This document shows, piece by piece, positions 35,751-43,938 of a DNA stretch of 64,000 bases. Within the stretch, counting starts at the first letter, position 1, and the number at the start of each line of letters is the position of its first letter. The notes under the pieces are model-generated. The model saw nothing but the letters and a program-made list of their open reading frames with translations. It was not told where the DNA came from and made no database searches. The DNA is from Roseibium limicola (GTDB lineage Bacteria; Pseudomonadota; Alphaproteobacteria; Rhizobiales; Stappiaceae): NCBI RefSeq assembly GCF_017313085.1, contig NZ_JAFLNF010000003.1:1-64000 (forward strand), written 5' to 3'. The position numbers were made by a program, and so were the translations under genes.

Positions 35751-35942
35751 CTAGTCGAGCACGATCTTGCCCTTCACCTCGTGGCTGAAATCCGAGCCCT
35801 CAATTGTCAAAGTCACCTTGGCATCCAGCGCACCGCTGTCTAACCCCTGGTCGCGCACAAAGGTCTCGATGGCCTGCTGCGAGGTCACGCCGACCTGCTT
35901 GAGGAACTTGCGCAGGGACATATTGAAGCTGTCGTCGTTCAT
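35751..35942 (-). CDS. DUF6494 family small protein
   Basis: The 63-aa protein starts MNDDSFNMSLRKFLKQVGVTSQQAIE, which I recall as DUF6494 from fdh loci. The first 30 residues look like a helical, helix-turn-helix-like segment. The rest is a beta-type stretch (AKVTLTIEGSDFSHEVKGKIVLD). ATGs at 35951 and 35993 are alternative starts, but the family form begins at 35942. It lies 48 bp before the ligase-like gene. No function is known; its size suggests a small partner or regulator. Confidence 0.75.
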   Translation of the reverse strand: MNDDSFNMSLRKFLKQVGVTSQQAIETFVRDQGLDSGALDAKVTLTIEGSDFSHEVKGKIVLD

Positions 35943-36066
35943 GGTTTTCATCTCGTTCTTTAAAGCTGTCATGCCGCACTGAGGTGCTCTCACAACGCCT
36001 GAAGTTCTGATTCAAGTCACTTGCAGATTGATTCAAACCGGCAAGAGAACCCATTGATTTAAAACA

Positions 36067-36240
36067 TCAATGAAGCGCGCCGGTTGGACGCTCCCCCATG
36101 CCGGGGCTCAGACGTACCGCATCCGGATTCTGGCTCTGGTACACTCGGGAAGAGGAATAGTCGAACTCCTGGGTCAAGAGAGCCCAGGCGCCTATACCGA
36201 TCACAGCAGTGACGACAAGGCTGGATAGAAAAGCGGTCAT
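36067..36240 (-). CDS. 57-aa single-pass membrane protein, ATGA-coupled to the WD40-cytochrome gene
   Basis: The protein starts MTAFLSSLVVTAVIGIGAWA, with one transmembrane helix (about 4-22), then LLTQEFDYSSSRVYQSQNPD and a short proline- and glycine-containing tail. The start overlaps the preceding stop in ATGA, and AGGAGA lies eight bases ahead, so translation is well supported. A competing frame on the same strand (36059-36286) lacks these features. The N-in orientation with a periplasmic tail suggests a role near the formate dehydrogenase membrane complex; no family name is known to me. Confidence 0.75.
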   Translation of the reverse strand: MTAFLSSLVVTAVIGIGAWALLTQEFDYSSSRVYQSQNPDAVRLSPGMGERPTGALH

Positions 36241-37667
36241 TGATTGGTGTCTCCTGTTGTTCTGTTCTCGACCGAGCCTGGATCAAAAGGCTTTGTTGCC
36301 TTCTTCAGAAAGGTCACCAGCGCCTTCCGGTCGTCTGCCGAACGCATCCGCTGCATGGGCATCTTCGAGCCAGGCGTATAGACGTCGGGTCCGTGATCGA
36401 AGAGTAGAGCGATCGTCTCCTCCGACCAGATGATATCACTTTTCAGAAGTGCTTCCGAATACGGATAGCCCTTCAGGGTGCCGGCCTCTCGGCCGAAGAC
36501 GCCATAAAGCGTCGGTCCCGCGCGGTTGCCGCCATCCGGGGTCAATGTGTGGCAGACCGAGCATTTACGAGCAAACTGCAGGGCGCCCGGATCGTCCTCA
36601 TCTGCCACCTGAAAGCGGCGTGGGTAAGCGACCTCAAGCGGCTCGAACGCCTTGCGCGGCGCCACCTGCCAACGATGTATCGTGTCGTCCAGCCCGGTGT
36701 AAAACAAGCTGCTGCCATCCTGCGTGAATGCCAGTCCCCAAACCGGACCATAGGGTGTTTCAAATTGCTCCAGCAGCCGCTGGCTTTCCCGATCGTAAAC
36801 CCGGATCAGTCCGTCCCCACCGCCGCTGGCGATATGTGCACCATCCGGAGACACAGCCAACGCCAGAACGGGCCGAGAGTGCTGCTTCAGCTGCCCAAGA
36901 TCAAACCCGGTTTCCGCATCGAGCAGACCCACCGTTCCATCAGCCCCACCGTAGACAAGAGTGCGACCGTCCGTCAGCATCTTCAGCGCGTTGACACCCC
37001 ACCCCAGTGAAAATATCTCTCGTTCCAAGGTATTGGATGCAAGATCGAAACGACGAACTCCTCCATCCGTGGAAGCGGTAAAGACATGGGTTTCCTCAGG
37101 TGAGAAAACAACCGCGTTGACGTTGTTTCGATGGCTCTCAAGACTTGCCACAAGACCAGGCTCATCCGCCCCCAGATCGTAAACCCGTGCCTGGTTTTCC
37201 CAACTTGCTACCGCTGCATATCGACCACTGGCAGACACTTCCAGGCTCAAGACCTTTTCTCCCAGGCCTGCAAAGCGGTGAAGAACGTTTCCGGAAGCCA
37301 AATCCCATACGATGAGTGAACTGTCATCCGACACGGTTGCTGCTCGATTATCCGGCAAAAACCTGGCGTCATTGACTGCTGCATCGTGACCGATCAGAAC
37401 CAAAGGCTCGAGGAGCATCCCCGCCTCGCCGCTGTAGATCCACAGCCGGGCAGAGTAATCGAATGATGTGCTGAGCAGTCGTTTTCCGTCCGGGGCAAGC
37501 GTGACCGACTTCACCGGCCCGCCATGGCCCTTCAGGTTTTCCGGCCAGACGTTACCAGCAGGGTCGGCAGCCCAGGTCGGTGACATCACGGTGAGGCTTG
37601 CGGCTGTCGCGATGACAGCCGCAACCAATGACAATTGGCGCTGCAAGAAGCCTGTGCTGGCGACCAT
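36237..37667 (-). CDS. WD40-repeat / cytochrome c fusion protein
   Basis: The 476-aa exported protein has a signal peptide (about 1-35, ending TWA-ADP). At least six WD40-type blades span about 45-345 (GGPVKSVTLAPDGKRLLSTSFDYSARLWIY and repeats). A C-terminal mono-haem cytochrome c domain spans about 365-460, with CSVCH and a methionine ligand in PGSKMPMQ. The ATG at 37667 lies 13 bp after the fdhC stop; a longer frame would overlap fdhC. The combination suggests a periplasmic electron carrier docked by a propeller, plausibly taking electrons from the formate dehydrogenase cytochrome b. The last 15 residues are polar. Fusion order and location are unusual. Confidence 0.88.
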   Translation of the reverse strand: MVASTGFLQRQLSLVAAVIATAASLTVMSPTWAADPAGNVWPENLKGHGGPVKSVTLAPDGKRLLSTSFDYSARLWIYSGEAGMLLEPLVLIGHDAAVNDARFLPDNRAATVSDDSSLIVWDLASGNVLHRFAGLGEKVLSLEVSASGRYAAVASWENQARVYDLGADEPGLVASLESHRNNVNAVVFSPEETHVFTASTDGGVRRFDLASNTLEREIFSLGWGVNALKMLTDGRTLVYGGADGTVGLLDAETGFDLGQLKQHSRPVLALAVSPDGAHIASGGGDGLIRVYDRESQRLLEQFETPYGPVWGLAFTQDGSSLFYTGLDDTIHRWQVAPRKAFEPLEVAYPRRFQVADEDDPGALQFARKCSVCHTLTPDGGNRAGPTLYGVFGREAGTLKGYPYSEALLKSDIIWSEETIALLFDHGPDVYTPGSKMPMQRMRSADDRKALVTFLKKATKPFDPGSVENRTTGDTNQ

Positions 37668-37680
37668 GGCGCGGCCCGGA

Positions 37681-38838
37681 CTATTCCGCCGGCTGGGCGG
37701 CGCTGCTGCCCCGCTCGCGACGACTTTCCTTCTCCAGCTCTTCATCAACCCACAGGGCGTGGTGCTCCTTGGCCCAGTTCAAGTCGACTTCGCCAGACCC
37801 CATGGCGTCGAAGGCACCTTCCATGCCCAGGGTCCCGATGTAGATGTGAGCGAGGATCACGCAGACCATGAAGATGGCCATGATTGCATGCCAGAGCTGA
37901 TTGATCTGCTGTTCCTGCAACACGGTCAGGGCTGTCGGCAGCTCCGTGCCAAAGAGCCAGTTGATCTTGTCAAATGTGTCGCCAAAGAAGTGCGTCGTGA
38001 AGGGAAAGAGCAGAGCCCACCCGGACAAGGACAGCGACAGGCCACCCAGCATCACGGACCAGAAGATCAGCTTCTGGCCGGCGTTGAATTTCTTCGCAGG
38101 CGGATGCAGATTTTTGGAGAACATGCCGCCCGCCTGCAGGATCCATTTGATGTCGGTCCTGTCCGGCAGGTTATGGCGCACCCACATCACGAAGATCATC
38201 ACCAGTCCGCCCATGAAGGCGAAGGCCAGATAGTTGTGCAGATACTTGCCGATCTGGGTCAGGAAGCCGAAGGCACTGTCGCCGATCAGAGCAGGAAACA
38301 CATAACGGCCATACAGCACATTAAGCCCCGACAATCCGAGAACGACGAAGGAAATGGCTGTCATCCAGTGGCCGAAGCGCTCGATCCAAGCAAACCGGGT
38401 GATCGTCTGGTCAGACTTGCCATGCTCGATACGGATTCGTCCGCGCAGAGCATAAAAAAGACAAAGGCCAATAATCGTCGCCAGAATGGCCCAACTGGCA
38501 TAAAGCGACAGCGGACCATTGCGGAAGGAACGCCAGGCTTCCCCTTCGGACTGAATGAGCGTGCCGGCTTTCTTGTCAGGAATGGAGACGAATCCCTGGG
38601 TGCCGCTGCGGACGGCGCGCCAGTAGTCGGCCTGGGACGTTTCGCCGAGCGCATTGCCTGGGACCTGACCGTCGACAGGGCTGATTGAACTTGCTTCTTC
38701 GCCAGTCCGAACGGAGCTTTGGGCGAAGGCATCCGACGTGCCCAGCTCGGCACCGGCCAGAAGCAACACGCCGAAGACGAGCGCAACCGCCAGACGGCGG
38801 AGCAAAGTGCGGGTCATATGAGCAGATGCTGCCTGCAT
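37681..38838 (-). CDS. fdhC: Formate dehydrogenase cytochrome b556 (gamma) subunit
   Basis: The 385-aa membrane subunit has a signal-like N-terminus (about 8-40), a periplasmic stretch (about 40-115), and four or five helices. These carry the haem-ligating histidines of the FdoI/FdnI family (TRFAWIERFGHWMTAISF; LHNYLAFAFMG; LWHAIMAIFMVCVILAHIYIG). It moves electrons from FdhB to the quinone pool. GGAGGTAACATC precedes the ATG. An extra periplasmic N-terminal domain of about 75 residues distinguishes the long form of FdhC seen in proteobacterial FDH clusters. It lies between the lipoprotein and the WD40-cytochrome genes. Confidence 0.93.
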   Translation of the reverse strand: MQAASAHMTRTLLRRLAVALVFGVLLLAGAELGTSDAFAQSSVRTGEEASSISPVDGQVPGNALGETSQADYWRAVRSGTQGFVSIPDKKAGTLIQSEGEAWRSFRNGPLSLYASWAILATIIGLCLFYALRGRIRIEHGKSDQTITRFAWIERFGHWMTAISFVVLGLSGLNVLYGRYVFPALIGDSAFGFLTQIGKYLHNYLAFAFMGGLVMIFVMWVRHNLPDRTDIKWILQAGGMFSKNLHPPAKKFNAGQKLIFWSVMLGGLSLSLSGWALLFPFTTHFFGDTFDKINWLFGTELPTALTVLQEQQINQLWHAIMAIFMVCVILAHIYIGTLGMEGAFDAMGSGEVDLNWAKEHHALWVDEELEKESRRERGSSAAQPAE

Positions 38839-38876
38839 GATGTTACCTCCCAGCCGAAAGTCGAAAGCACTCGGCA

Positions 38877-39083
38877 TCAGTTTTGTTGCAGTTGGCCGCG
38901 TTGGCGGAGCTCACGAAGGGTTTCGGCGTCGAGAACCTGGTCGTGTTGACCCTCATAGCCGCCTTTTTCCAGTTTGATCTGGCGGTGCTCTTCGCTGTCA
39001 CGGCAAGCGGACAGACCCACGACAAGGCTTGCCGCGATCAGGAGTGTTCTTGCCACTCGCCCATTGAAACTGAGGCTCGTCAT
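38877..39083 (-). CDS. Small lipoprotein of the fdh operon
   Basis: The 68-aa protein has a lipobox at the end of its signal peptide (LVVGLSAC, cysteine at about residue 27). Thus about 41 residues are exposed after processing, with charged KGGYEGQHDQVLDAETLRELRQRGQLQQN. It lies between fdhB and fdhC. Small lipoproteins in the same place occur in related loci; a function in assembling the membrane complex is a guess. The start is supported by the signal peptide and the overall position. Confidence 0.8.
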   Translation of the reverse strand: MTSLSFNGRVARTLLIAASLVVGLSACRDSEEHRQIKLEKGGYEGQHDQVLDAETLRELRQRGQLQQN

Positions 39084-39094
39084 CTCTTGAATTC

Positions 39095-39289
39095 CTAACC
39101 AGTGAATGAACCGTCATGCGTTGCAAGCCCGCCTGCCGGCCCATTTCCCAACTTGGAGACCTGGTTCACGGCAGGGTTCGATTTGGTTTCCCGCTGCACG
39201 CCTTGCGGAAGCGGGAAACGGAGACGCCCTGAAAAGGGTGCCTCCGTTTCGCTCTCGTCGTGGAAGATGGGGCCTTCCACGAACCTCAT
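39095..39289 (-). CDS. Possible 64-aa ORF between fdhB and the lipoprotein gene
   Basis: A 64-codon frame fills the only long gap (215 bp) in the fdhB-fdhC interval. It begins MRFVEGPIFHDESETEAPF. No signal peptide, motif or good ribosome site is seen. Codon use is compatible with coding but not decisive. It may be a real small gene or a non-coding leader of the lipoprotein/fdhC part. Confidence 0.3.
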   Translation of the reverse strand: MRFVEGPIFHDESETEAPFSGRLRFPLPQGVQRETKSNPAVNQVSKLGNGPAGGLATHDGSFTG

Positions 39290-39298
39290 CTTGTGAGC

Positions 39299-39898
39299 CT
39301 AGAGGCTGCCAGCTTTCTGTTCGTAAGCCGTGCCCCAACCCCAGGCGCCGGATCCAAAGCCACGGGCGACAACGCGCTCGCGGTAGATCGCGGAGACCAC
39401 ATCCCCGTCGCCGGCCAAAAGCGCCTTCGTGGAGCACATCTCAGCGCAGAGCGGCAACTTGCCTTCCGCCAGACGGTTGCGGCCATACTTCTGGAACTCG
39501 ATGGAAGACATGTCTTCTTCCGGGCCACCGGCACAGAATGTACACTTGTCCATTTTCCCACGGGAACCGAAGTTGCCAGCCTGCGGATACTGCGGCGCGC
39601 CAAAAGGACAAGCGTAGAAGCAGTAGCCACAGCCGATGCACAGATCCTTCGAGTGCAACACCACGCCCTCATCGGACTGGTAGAAGCAATCAACCGGACA
39701 GACGGCCATGCAAGGCGCGTCGGAACAGTGCATGCAGGCGACTGAAATGGAGCGCTCGCCTGGCTTGCCGTCGTTGATCGTCACAACGCGGCGGCGATTG
39801 ATGCCCCACGGCACCTCGTGCTCGTTCTTGCAAGCGGTGACACAAGCGTTGCACTCAATGCAGCGTTCGGCGTCACAGAGGAATTTCATACGTGCCAT
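39299..39898 (-). CDS. fdhB: Formate dehydrogenase iron-sulfur (beta) subunit
   Basis: The 199-aa ferredoxin-type subunit carries cysteine motifs for four [4Fe-4S] clusters, CDAERCIECNACVTAC, CMHCSDAPCMAVCP, CIGCGYCFYACPFG and CTFC followed by C in CAEMC. It passes electrons from FdhA to FdhC. No TAT signal is present, so it would be co-exported with FdhA. The gene lies 15 bp after fdhA. There is no C-terminal membrane anchor, as in FDH3-type FdhB but unlike E. coli FdnH. Confidence 0.95.
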   Translation of the reverse strand: MARMKFLCDAERCIECNACVTACKNEHEVPWGINRRRVVTINDGKPGERSISVACMHCSDAPCMAVCPVDCFYQSDEGVVLHSKDLCIGCGYCFYACPFGAPQYPQAGNFGSRGKMDKCTFCAGGPEEDMSSIEFQKYGRNRLAEGKLPLCAEMCSTKALLAGDGDVVSAIYRERVVARGFGSGAWGWGTAYEQKAGSL

Positions 39899-39913
39899 TT
39901 TTTCTCTCCTCTC

Positions 39914-42901
39914 TTACGCGCGCTCGACCCGGCAAAGTGTTGCCTTGGTCTCCTGCATCTGCGTCACGCTGTCATAGCCGTAGGTCTGGGCCGTGTTGGT
40001 TGATTCACCCAGGACATACGGGTCGGCACCTGACGGGTACTTATCGCGAAGATCCTTGCCCTCGTAGAACCCACCGAAGTGGAAGGGCATGAAGGTTACA
40101 CCGCGTCCGACACGCTCGGTGACCATCGCCATGACCTTTACCTTGCCGCCTTCCGGACCGTAGACCCAGACCATCGCACCATCGCGAACGCCAAGATCGT
40201 TGGCATCGGCAGTGTTGATCTCGATGAACATGTCCTGCTGCAGTTCGGCCAGCCACGGGTTGGACCGGGTTTCGTCGCCGCCACCTTCGTATTCAACCAG
40301 ACGACCTGAAGTCAGGATCATCGGGAAGTCCTTGGAGAAATCCTTCTCCTGGATCGACTTGTAGGCCGTTGGCACACGCCAGAAGGTCTTGTCGTCGTAG
40401 GTGGCGTAATCTTCGAGAAGATCGCGACGGTTGGTGTAAAGCGGCTCGCGATGCAGCGGTACCGGATCCGGGAAGGTCCAGACCACGGCACGTGCCTTGG
40501 CGTTGCCGAAAGGCGCACAACCGTGCTTGATGGCCACGCGCTGGATGCCGCCGGAAAGGTCGGTTTTCCAGTTCACGCCGCCGATCTTCTTTTCCCAATC
40601 GGACGGATACGGACCCTGCTGTGACTGCTCGCCGACTTCCTCGGTGTTGCCTTCTTCTCGAACGTAGCCGGCGACCTTTTCGATGGATGCCCGCTCTTCG
40701 GGGCTCAGATCCTTGTCCCAGCCAAGCTTTTCAAGCATGGCCATCGTGAACTCGGGATAGCCATCCTCGATTTCCGAACCGACCGGATAGCTGCCTTCAG
40801 CAAGCAGGTTCTCACCATTGCGCTCCACACCATAACGTGCACGGAAGCACAGGCCGCCTTCGGCCACCGGCAAGGACGGATCGTAGAGGTTTGCCGTTCC
40901 CGGATGCTTCATTTCCGGGGTGCCCCAGGCCGGCCATGGCAGACCGTAGAAGTCGCCATCGCACGGACCACCATTCGCCCGCAAGGATGTGCGATCGAAG
41001 GTATGCTGGTTTTCCATGTGGAGCTTCATGCGCTCCGGAGACTGACCAGTATAGCCAATGGTCCACATGCCGCGGTTGAATTCGCGGGTCACGTCTTCGA
41101 CCAGAGGCTCTTCGCCGTTGATTTCGATGTTCTTGAACATCTCGTCTGCGAAGCCGAACTTCTTGGCGAACTTGTACATGATCGTGTGGTCCGGAAGGCT
41201 CTCAAAGAGAGGCTCGACCACTTTCTCACGCCACTGCAGTGACCGGTTGGATGCGGTGACAGAACCGTAGGTTTCGAACTGTGTCGAAGCCGGCAGCAGG
41301 TAGACGCCGTCCTTGCGATCAGAAAGCACGGCAGACACGGTCGGATAAGGATCGATGACCACCAGGGTCTCGAGCTTTTCCATCGCGACCTTCATGTCCG
41401 GCAGACGGGTCTGGGAGTTCGGAGCATGACCCCAGAATACCATGACCTTGGTGTTGTGCGGCTGCTGCAGGTTGTCTTCGTCTTCGAGGACACCGTCGAT
41501 CCAGCGGGACACCGGAATGCCCTTCTGGTTGATCATCGGAACGTCTTCGCCGTCAGCACCCTTCATCGAAACGAAGCGACCACGAAGATAGTCGTTGTCA
41601 ACCTCCCAGACGCGGCTCCAGTGAGCCCAGGCACCGTCGGACAGACCGTAGTAGCCCGGCAGGGTATCGGCCAGAACGCCAAGATCTGTCGCGCCCTGAA
41701 CGTTGTCATGGCCGCGGAAGATGTTGGTGCCGCCGCCAGCCTTGCCCATGTTGCCAAGGGCGAGCTGCAGGATGCAGTAGGCGCGGGTGTTGTTGTTGCC
41801 GTTGGAGTGCTGAGTGCCGCCCATGCACCAGATCACCGTGCCCGGACGGTTGTTGGCAAGTGTGCGAGCAACGCGCTTGAGCTGCGAGCCCGGAACACCG
41901 GTAACATTCTCGACTTCTTCGGGCGTCCATTTCGCGACTTCGTCACGGATCTGGTCCATGCCCCAAACACGCTGGCGGATGAATTCCTTGTCTTCCCAGC
42001 TGTTTTCAAAGATGTGCCACAGGATACCCCAGACCAAAGCAACGTCGGTACCCGGACGGAACCGGACATACTCGCTGGCGTGGGCCGCCGTACGGGTGAA
42101 ACGCGGATCACAAACGATCAACGGCGCGTTGTTCTCTTCCTTCGCCTTTAGAAGGTGCATCAGGGAAACCGGATGCGCTTCAGCCGGATTTCCGCCGATG
42201 AGGAAGATCGCGCGGGACTTGTGGATGTCGTTGTAGGAGTTTGTCATCGCGCCATAGCCCCAGGTGTTTGCAACACCTGCAACTGTGGTCGAGTGGCAAA
42301 TACGGGCCTGGTGATCGACATTGTTCGTGCCCCAGAAGGCAGCGAACTTACGCATCAGATAGGCCTGTTCATTGGAATGCTTGGCGGAGCCGAGCCAGTA
42401 GACGCTGTCCGGACCGAAGTCTTCGCGAACCTGGGTCATCTTATCGCCGAGTTCGTCGATCGCCTGCTCCCAGGACAAACGCTCCCATTTTCCGCCGACG
42501 AGCTTCATCGGGTACTTGAGGCGACGTTCACCATGAGCATGCTCACGAACCGACGCCCCCTTGGCGCAATGGGAGCCAAGGTTGAACGGACTATCGAAGC
42601 CCGGCTCCTGACCGACCCAGACACCATCCTTGACTTCCGCCAGAACGGTACAGCCGACCGAGCAGTGTGTACAAACAGACTTCTTGATTTCCACCTTGCC
42701 AGCAGAAGCGGCCTGAGCCTGAGCCTTTTGAACCATTCCACCGCCCGACAGCGCGGATACAGCAGCCACGCCACCAGCAGCAAGACCGGAGCGCCGCAAG
42801 AAGGTGCGCCGATCCATCGTCGCCATTGCGGCTCCAGACAGCGCAGAGGCCAACCGACCTGAAGCCTGGCGGGCCATACGGCTCGTCTTTTTCCTGAGCA
42901 T
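39914..42901 (-). CDS. fdhA: Formate dehydrogenase catalytic (alpha) subunit, molybdopterin type
   Basis: The 995-aa catalytic subunit oxidises formate to CO2 at a bis-MGD Mo or W centre. The N-terminal extension precedes a twin-arginine signal (DRRTFLRRSGLA, about residues 29-40), so it is exported by Tat. The [4Fe-4S] site CTHCSVGCTV and the active-site cysteine in RICHSTTVAG (about residue 200) are present; the residue is Cys, not selenocysteine. The ATG at 42901 has a GGGAGAG site; an upstream frame from 42976 is not needed. fdhB follows 15 bp downstream. The C-terminal molybdopterin dinucleotide domain spans about 870-990. Expression probably depends on the palindromic site ahead of torD. 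Confidence 0.96.
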   Translation of the reverse strand: MLRKKTSRMARQASGRLASALSGAAMATMDRRTFLRRSGLAAGGVAAVSALSGGGMVQKAQAQAASAGKVEIKKSVCTHCSVGCTVLAEVKDGVWVGQEPGFDSPFNLGSHCAKGASVREHAHGERRLKYPMKLVGGKWERLSWEQAIDELGDKMTQVREDFGPDSVYWLGSAKHSNEQAYLMRKFAAFWGTNNVDHQARICHSTTVAGVANTWGYGAMTNSYNDIHKSRAIFLIGGNPAEAHPVSLMHLLKAKEENNAPLIVCDPRFTRTAAHASEYVRFRPGTDVALVWGILWHIFENSWEDKEFIRQRVWGMDQIRDEVAKWTPEEVENVTGVPGSQLKRVARTLANNRPGTVIWCMGGTQHSNGNNNTRAYCILQLALGNMGKAGGGTNIFRGHDNVQGATDLGVLADTLPGYYGLSDGAWAHWSRVWEVDNDYLRGRFVSMKGADGEDVPMINQKGIPVSRWIDGVLEDEDNLQQPHNTKVMVFWGHAPNSQTRLPDMKVAMEKLETLVVIDPYPTVSAVLSDRKDGVYLLPASTQFETYGSVTASNRSLQWREKVVEPLFESLPDHTIMYKFAKKFGFADEMFKNIEINGEEPLVEDVTREFNRGMWTIGYTGQSPERMKLHMENQHTFDRTSLRANGGPCDGDFYGLPWPAWGTPEMKHPGTANLYDPSLPVAEGGLCFRARYGVERNGENLLAEGSYPVGSEIEDGYPEFTMAMLEKLGWDKDLSPEERASIEKVAGYVREEGNTEEVGEQSQQGPYPSDWEKKIGGVNWKTDLSGGIQRVAIKHGCAPFGNAKARAVVWTFPDPVPLHREPLYTNRRDLLEDYATYDDKTFWRVPTAYKSIQEKDFSKDFPMILTSGRLVEYEGGGDETRSNPWLAELQQDMFIEINTADANDLGVRDGAMVWVYGPEGGKVKVMAMVTERVGRGVTFMPFHFGGFYEGKDLRDKYPSGADPYVLGESTNTAQTYGYDSVTQMQETKATLCRVERA

Positions 42902-43080
42902 ATTTCTCTCCCTCAGTACGGGACCGAACAGCCTCGATAGAGCGGCGGCTTGTGTGCCTGTGCCCTCGTGCGCCAATCCCCTGATATGCCGGCCCCCGTC
43001 TGTGCGTCCACGGGGCCCTTTATAAGTTCCGGATCATTTCCCGAGCGCCCTCTCACCAGCACCCGCAAAAACCCGTATTC

Positions 43081-43287
43081 CTAGAAGCGTGCGGTCTCGT
43101 AGACCTTTTTCACGTGGTCAGTTTCCCGGTACCCGACAGCCGTCTCGGACTGCACTTCAGTAGCGACCGCTTCTCCGGCAACAAGCGTCGCCCCGCTGGC
43201 CAACGTGCCCAGTCCGGCAAGCTTCAGAAAGCCCCGACGATCTGATCCTTCGTTCGGGGAAGCTGGCGTTTTCCGTTTGTCTGTCAT
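43081..43287 (-). CDS. Twin-arginine-signal small protein of the fdh operon
   Basis: The 68-aa protein has a Tat signal (DRRGFLKLAGLGTLASGATL, about 17-36) followed by only about 25 mature residues ending in TDHVKKVYETARF. It matches the short formate dehydrogenase region TAT target family found ahead of fdhA in many proteobacteria. It may be a Tat-exported partner or help co-export of FdhA. It lies between the torD-like gene and fdhA. Confidence 0.88.
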   Translation of the reverse strand: MTDKRKTPASPNEGSDRRGFLKLAGLGTLASGATLVAGEAVATEVQSETAVGYRETDHVKKVYETARF

Positions 43288-43329
43288 GCCTTGCTCCTGC
43301 GTTTTAACGCTTCACATTCAAGTACCGGC

Positions 43330-43938
43330 TTAACCGGCCATTCCAAACGCTTCTGTTTCAAGCGCCACCAAAACACCGCCCAAAGCCCCAACCGCCGCAT
43401 AAAATGCGCTGGTGTTCTGAGCCGTCAGATCCTTGAAGAAATGCGGGGCCCAAGAGGCGATATGACAGGTGAAAAACTTTTCCTGGATCGGAAGGGTTGC
43501 CGGCTCGCCAAAAGCGCCGGTAATCAGACCTTCCATACATTGCAGAAGAGCTGCAATGTGATCCTCAGGCTCCTTGACCGTGTCGGCCCGGGCAATTCCG
43601 AGAACGCCCATGTCAGCACGCAATTCCGCTAGCGGCTTCTCATTCAAGAAGCCCGTCAGGTAAAAGCTGCCGTAAGGCACGAGTTCCCCCCGCCCAAGGC
43701 CGATAAAGAGCGCGTTATACTCATCTTTCAAGGAGTTGACGTTTGCGGATTGCGCGGCTTCACTCAATGACTTCAGCGCGAGACCCATCTCGGTTTCATC
43801 AGCCGTCAGCGCGCGCAATACATCCATATCGCCAGCACTTGGCGGAGCCTGCAATAGCCGGCCCACAAAACCATAAATCACCGCACGATCCGCATCTTCC
43901 GGTGCGATGGCGTGCGTTTGGGACGTCATTTGCGACAT
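43330..43938 (-). CDS. TorD-like chaperone for formate dehydrogenase
   Basis: The 202-aa all-helical protein belongs to the TorD/DmsD superfamily of redox enzyme maturation proteins. The motif EYNALFIGLGRGELVPYGSFYLTG (about 68-92) is diagnostic of the E-x3-FxxG...PxxS/E signature. It binds the Tat signal of FdhA and prevents premature export before cofactor insertion. It is the first gene of the operon. A GAGAGG site precedes the ATG and a palindrome lies 59 bp upstream. Confidence 0.9.
   Translation of the reverse strand: MSQMTSQTHAIAPEDADRAVIYGFVGRLLQAPPSAGDMDVLRALTADETEMGLALKSLSEAAQSANVNSLKDEYNALFIGLGRGELVPYGSFYLTGFLNEKPLAELRADMGVLGIARADTVKEPEDHIAALLQCMEGLITGAFGEPATLPIQEKFFTCHIASWAPHFFKDLTAQNTSAFYAAVGALGGVLVALETEAFGMAG

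Noticed and set aside
36059..36286. 75-codon minus-strand frame overlapping the small membrane protein gene
   Set aside because: The other frame has an ATGA coupling, a ribosome site and a membrane helix; this frame has none and is arginine-rich, so it is a shadow.
42276..42320. Selenocysteine in FdhA
   Set aside because: The active-site codon encodes cysteine in RICHSTTVAG and no in-frame TGA or SECIS-like hairpin is seen at that place.
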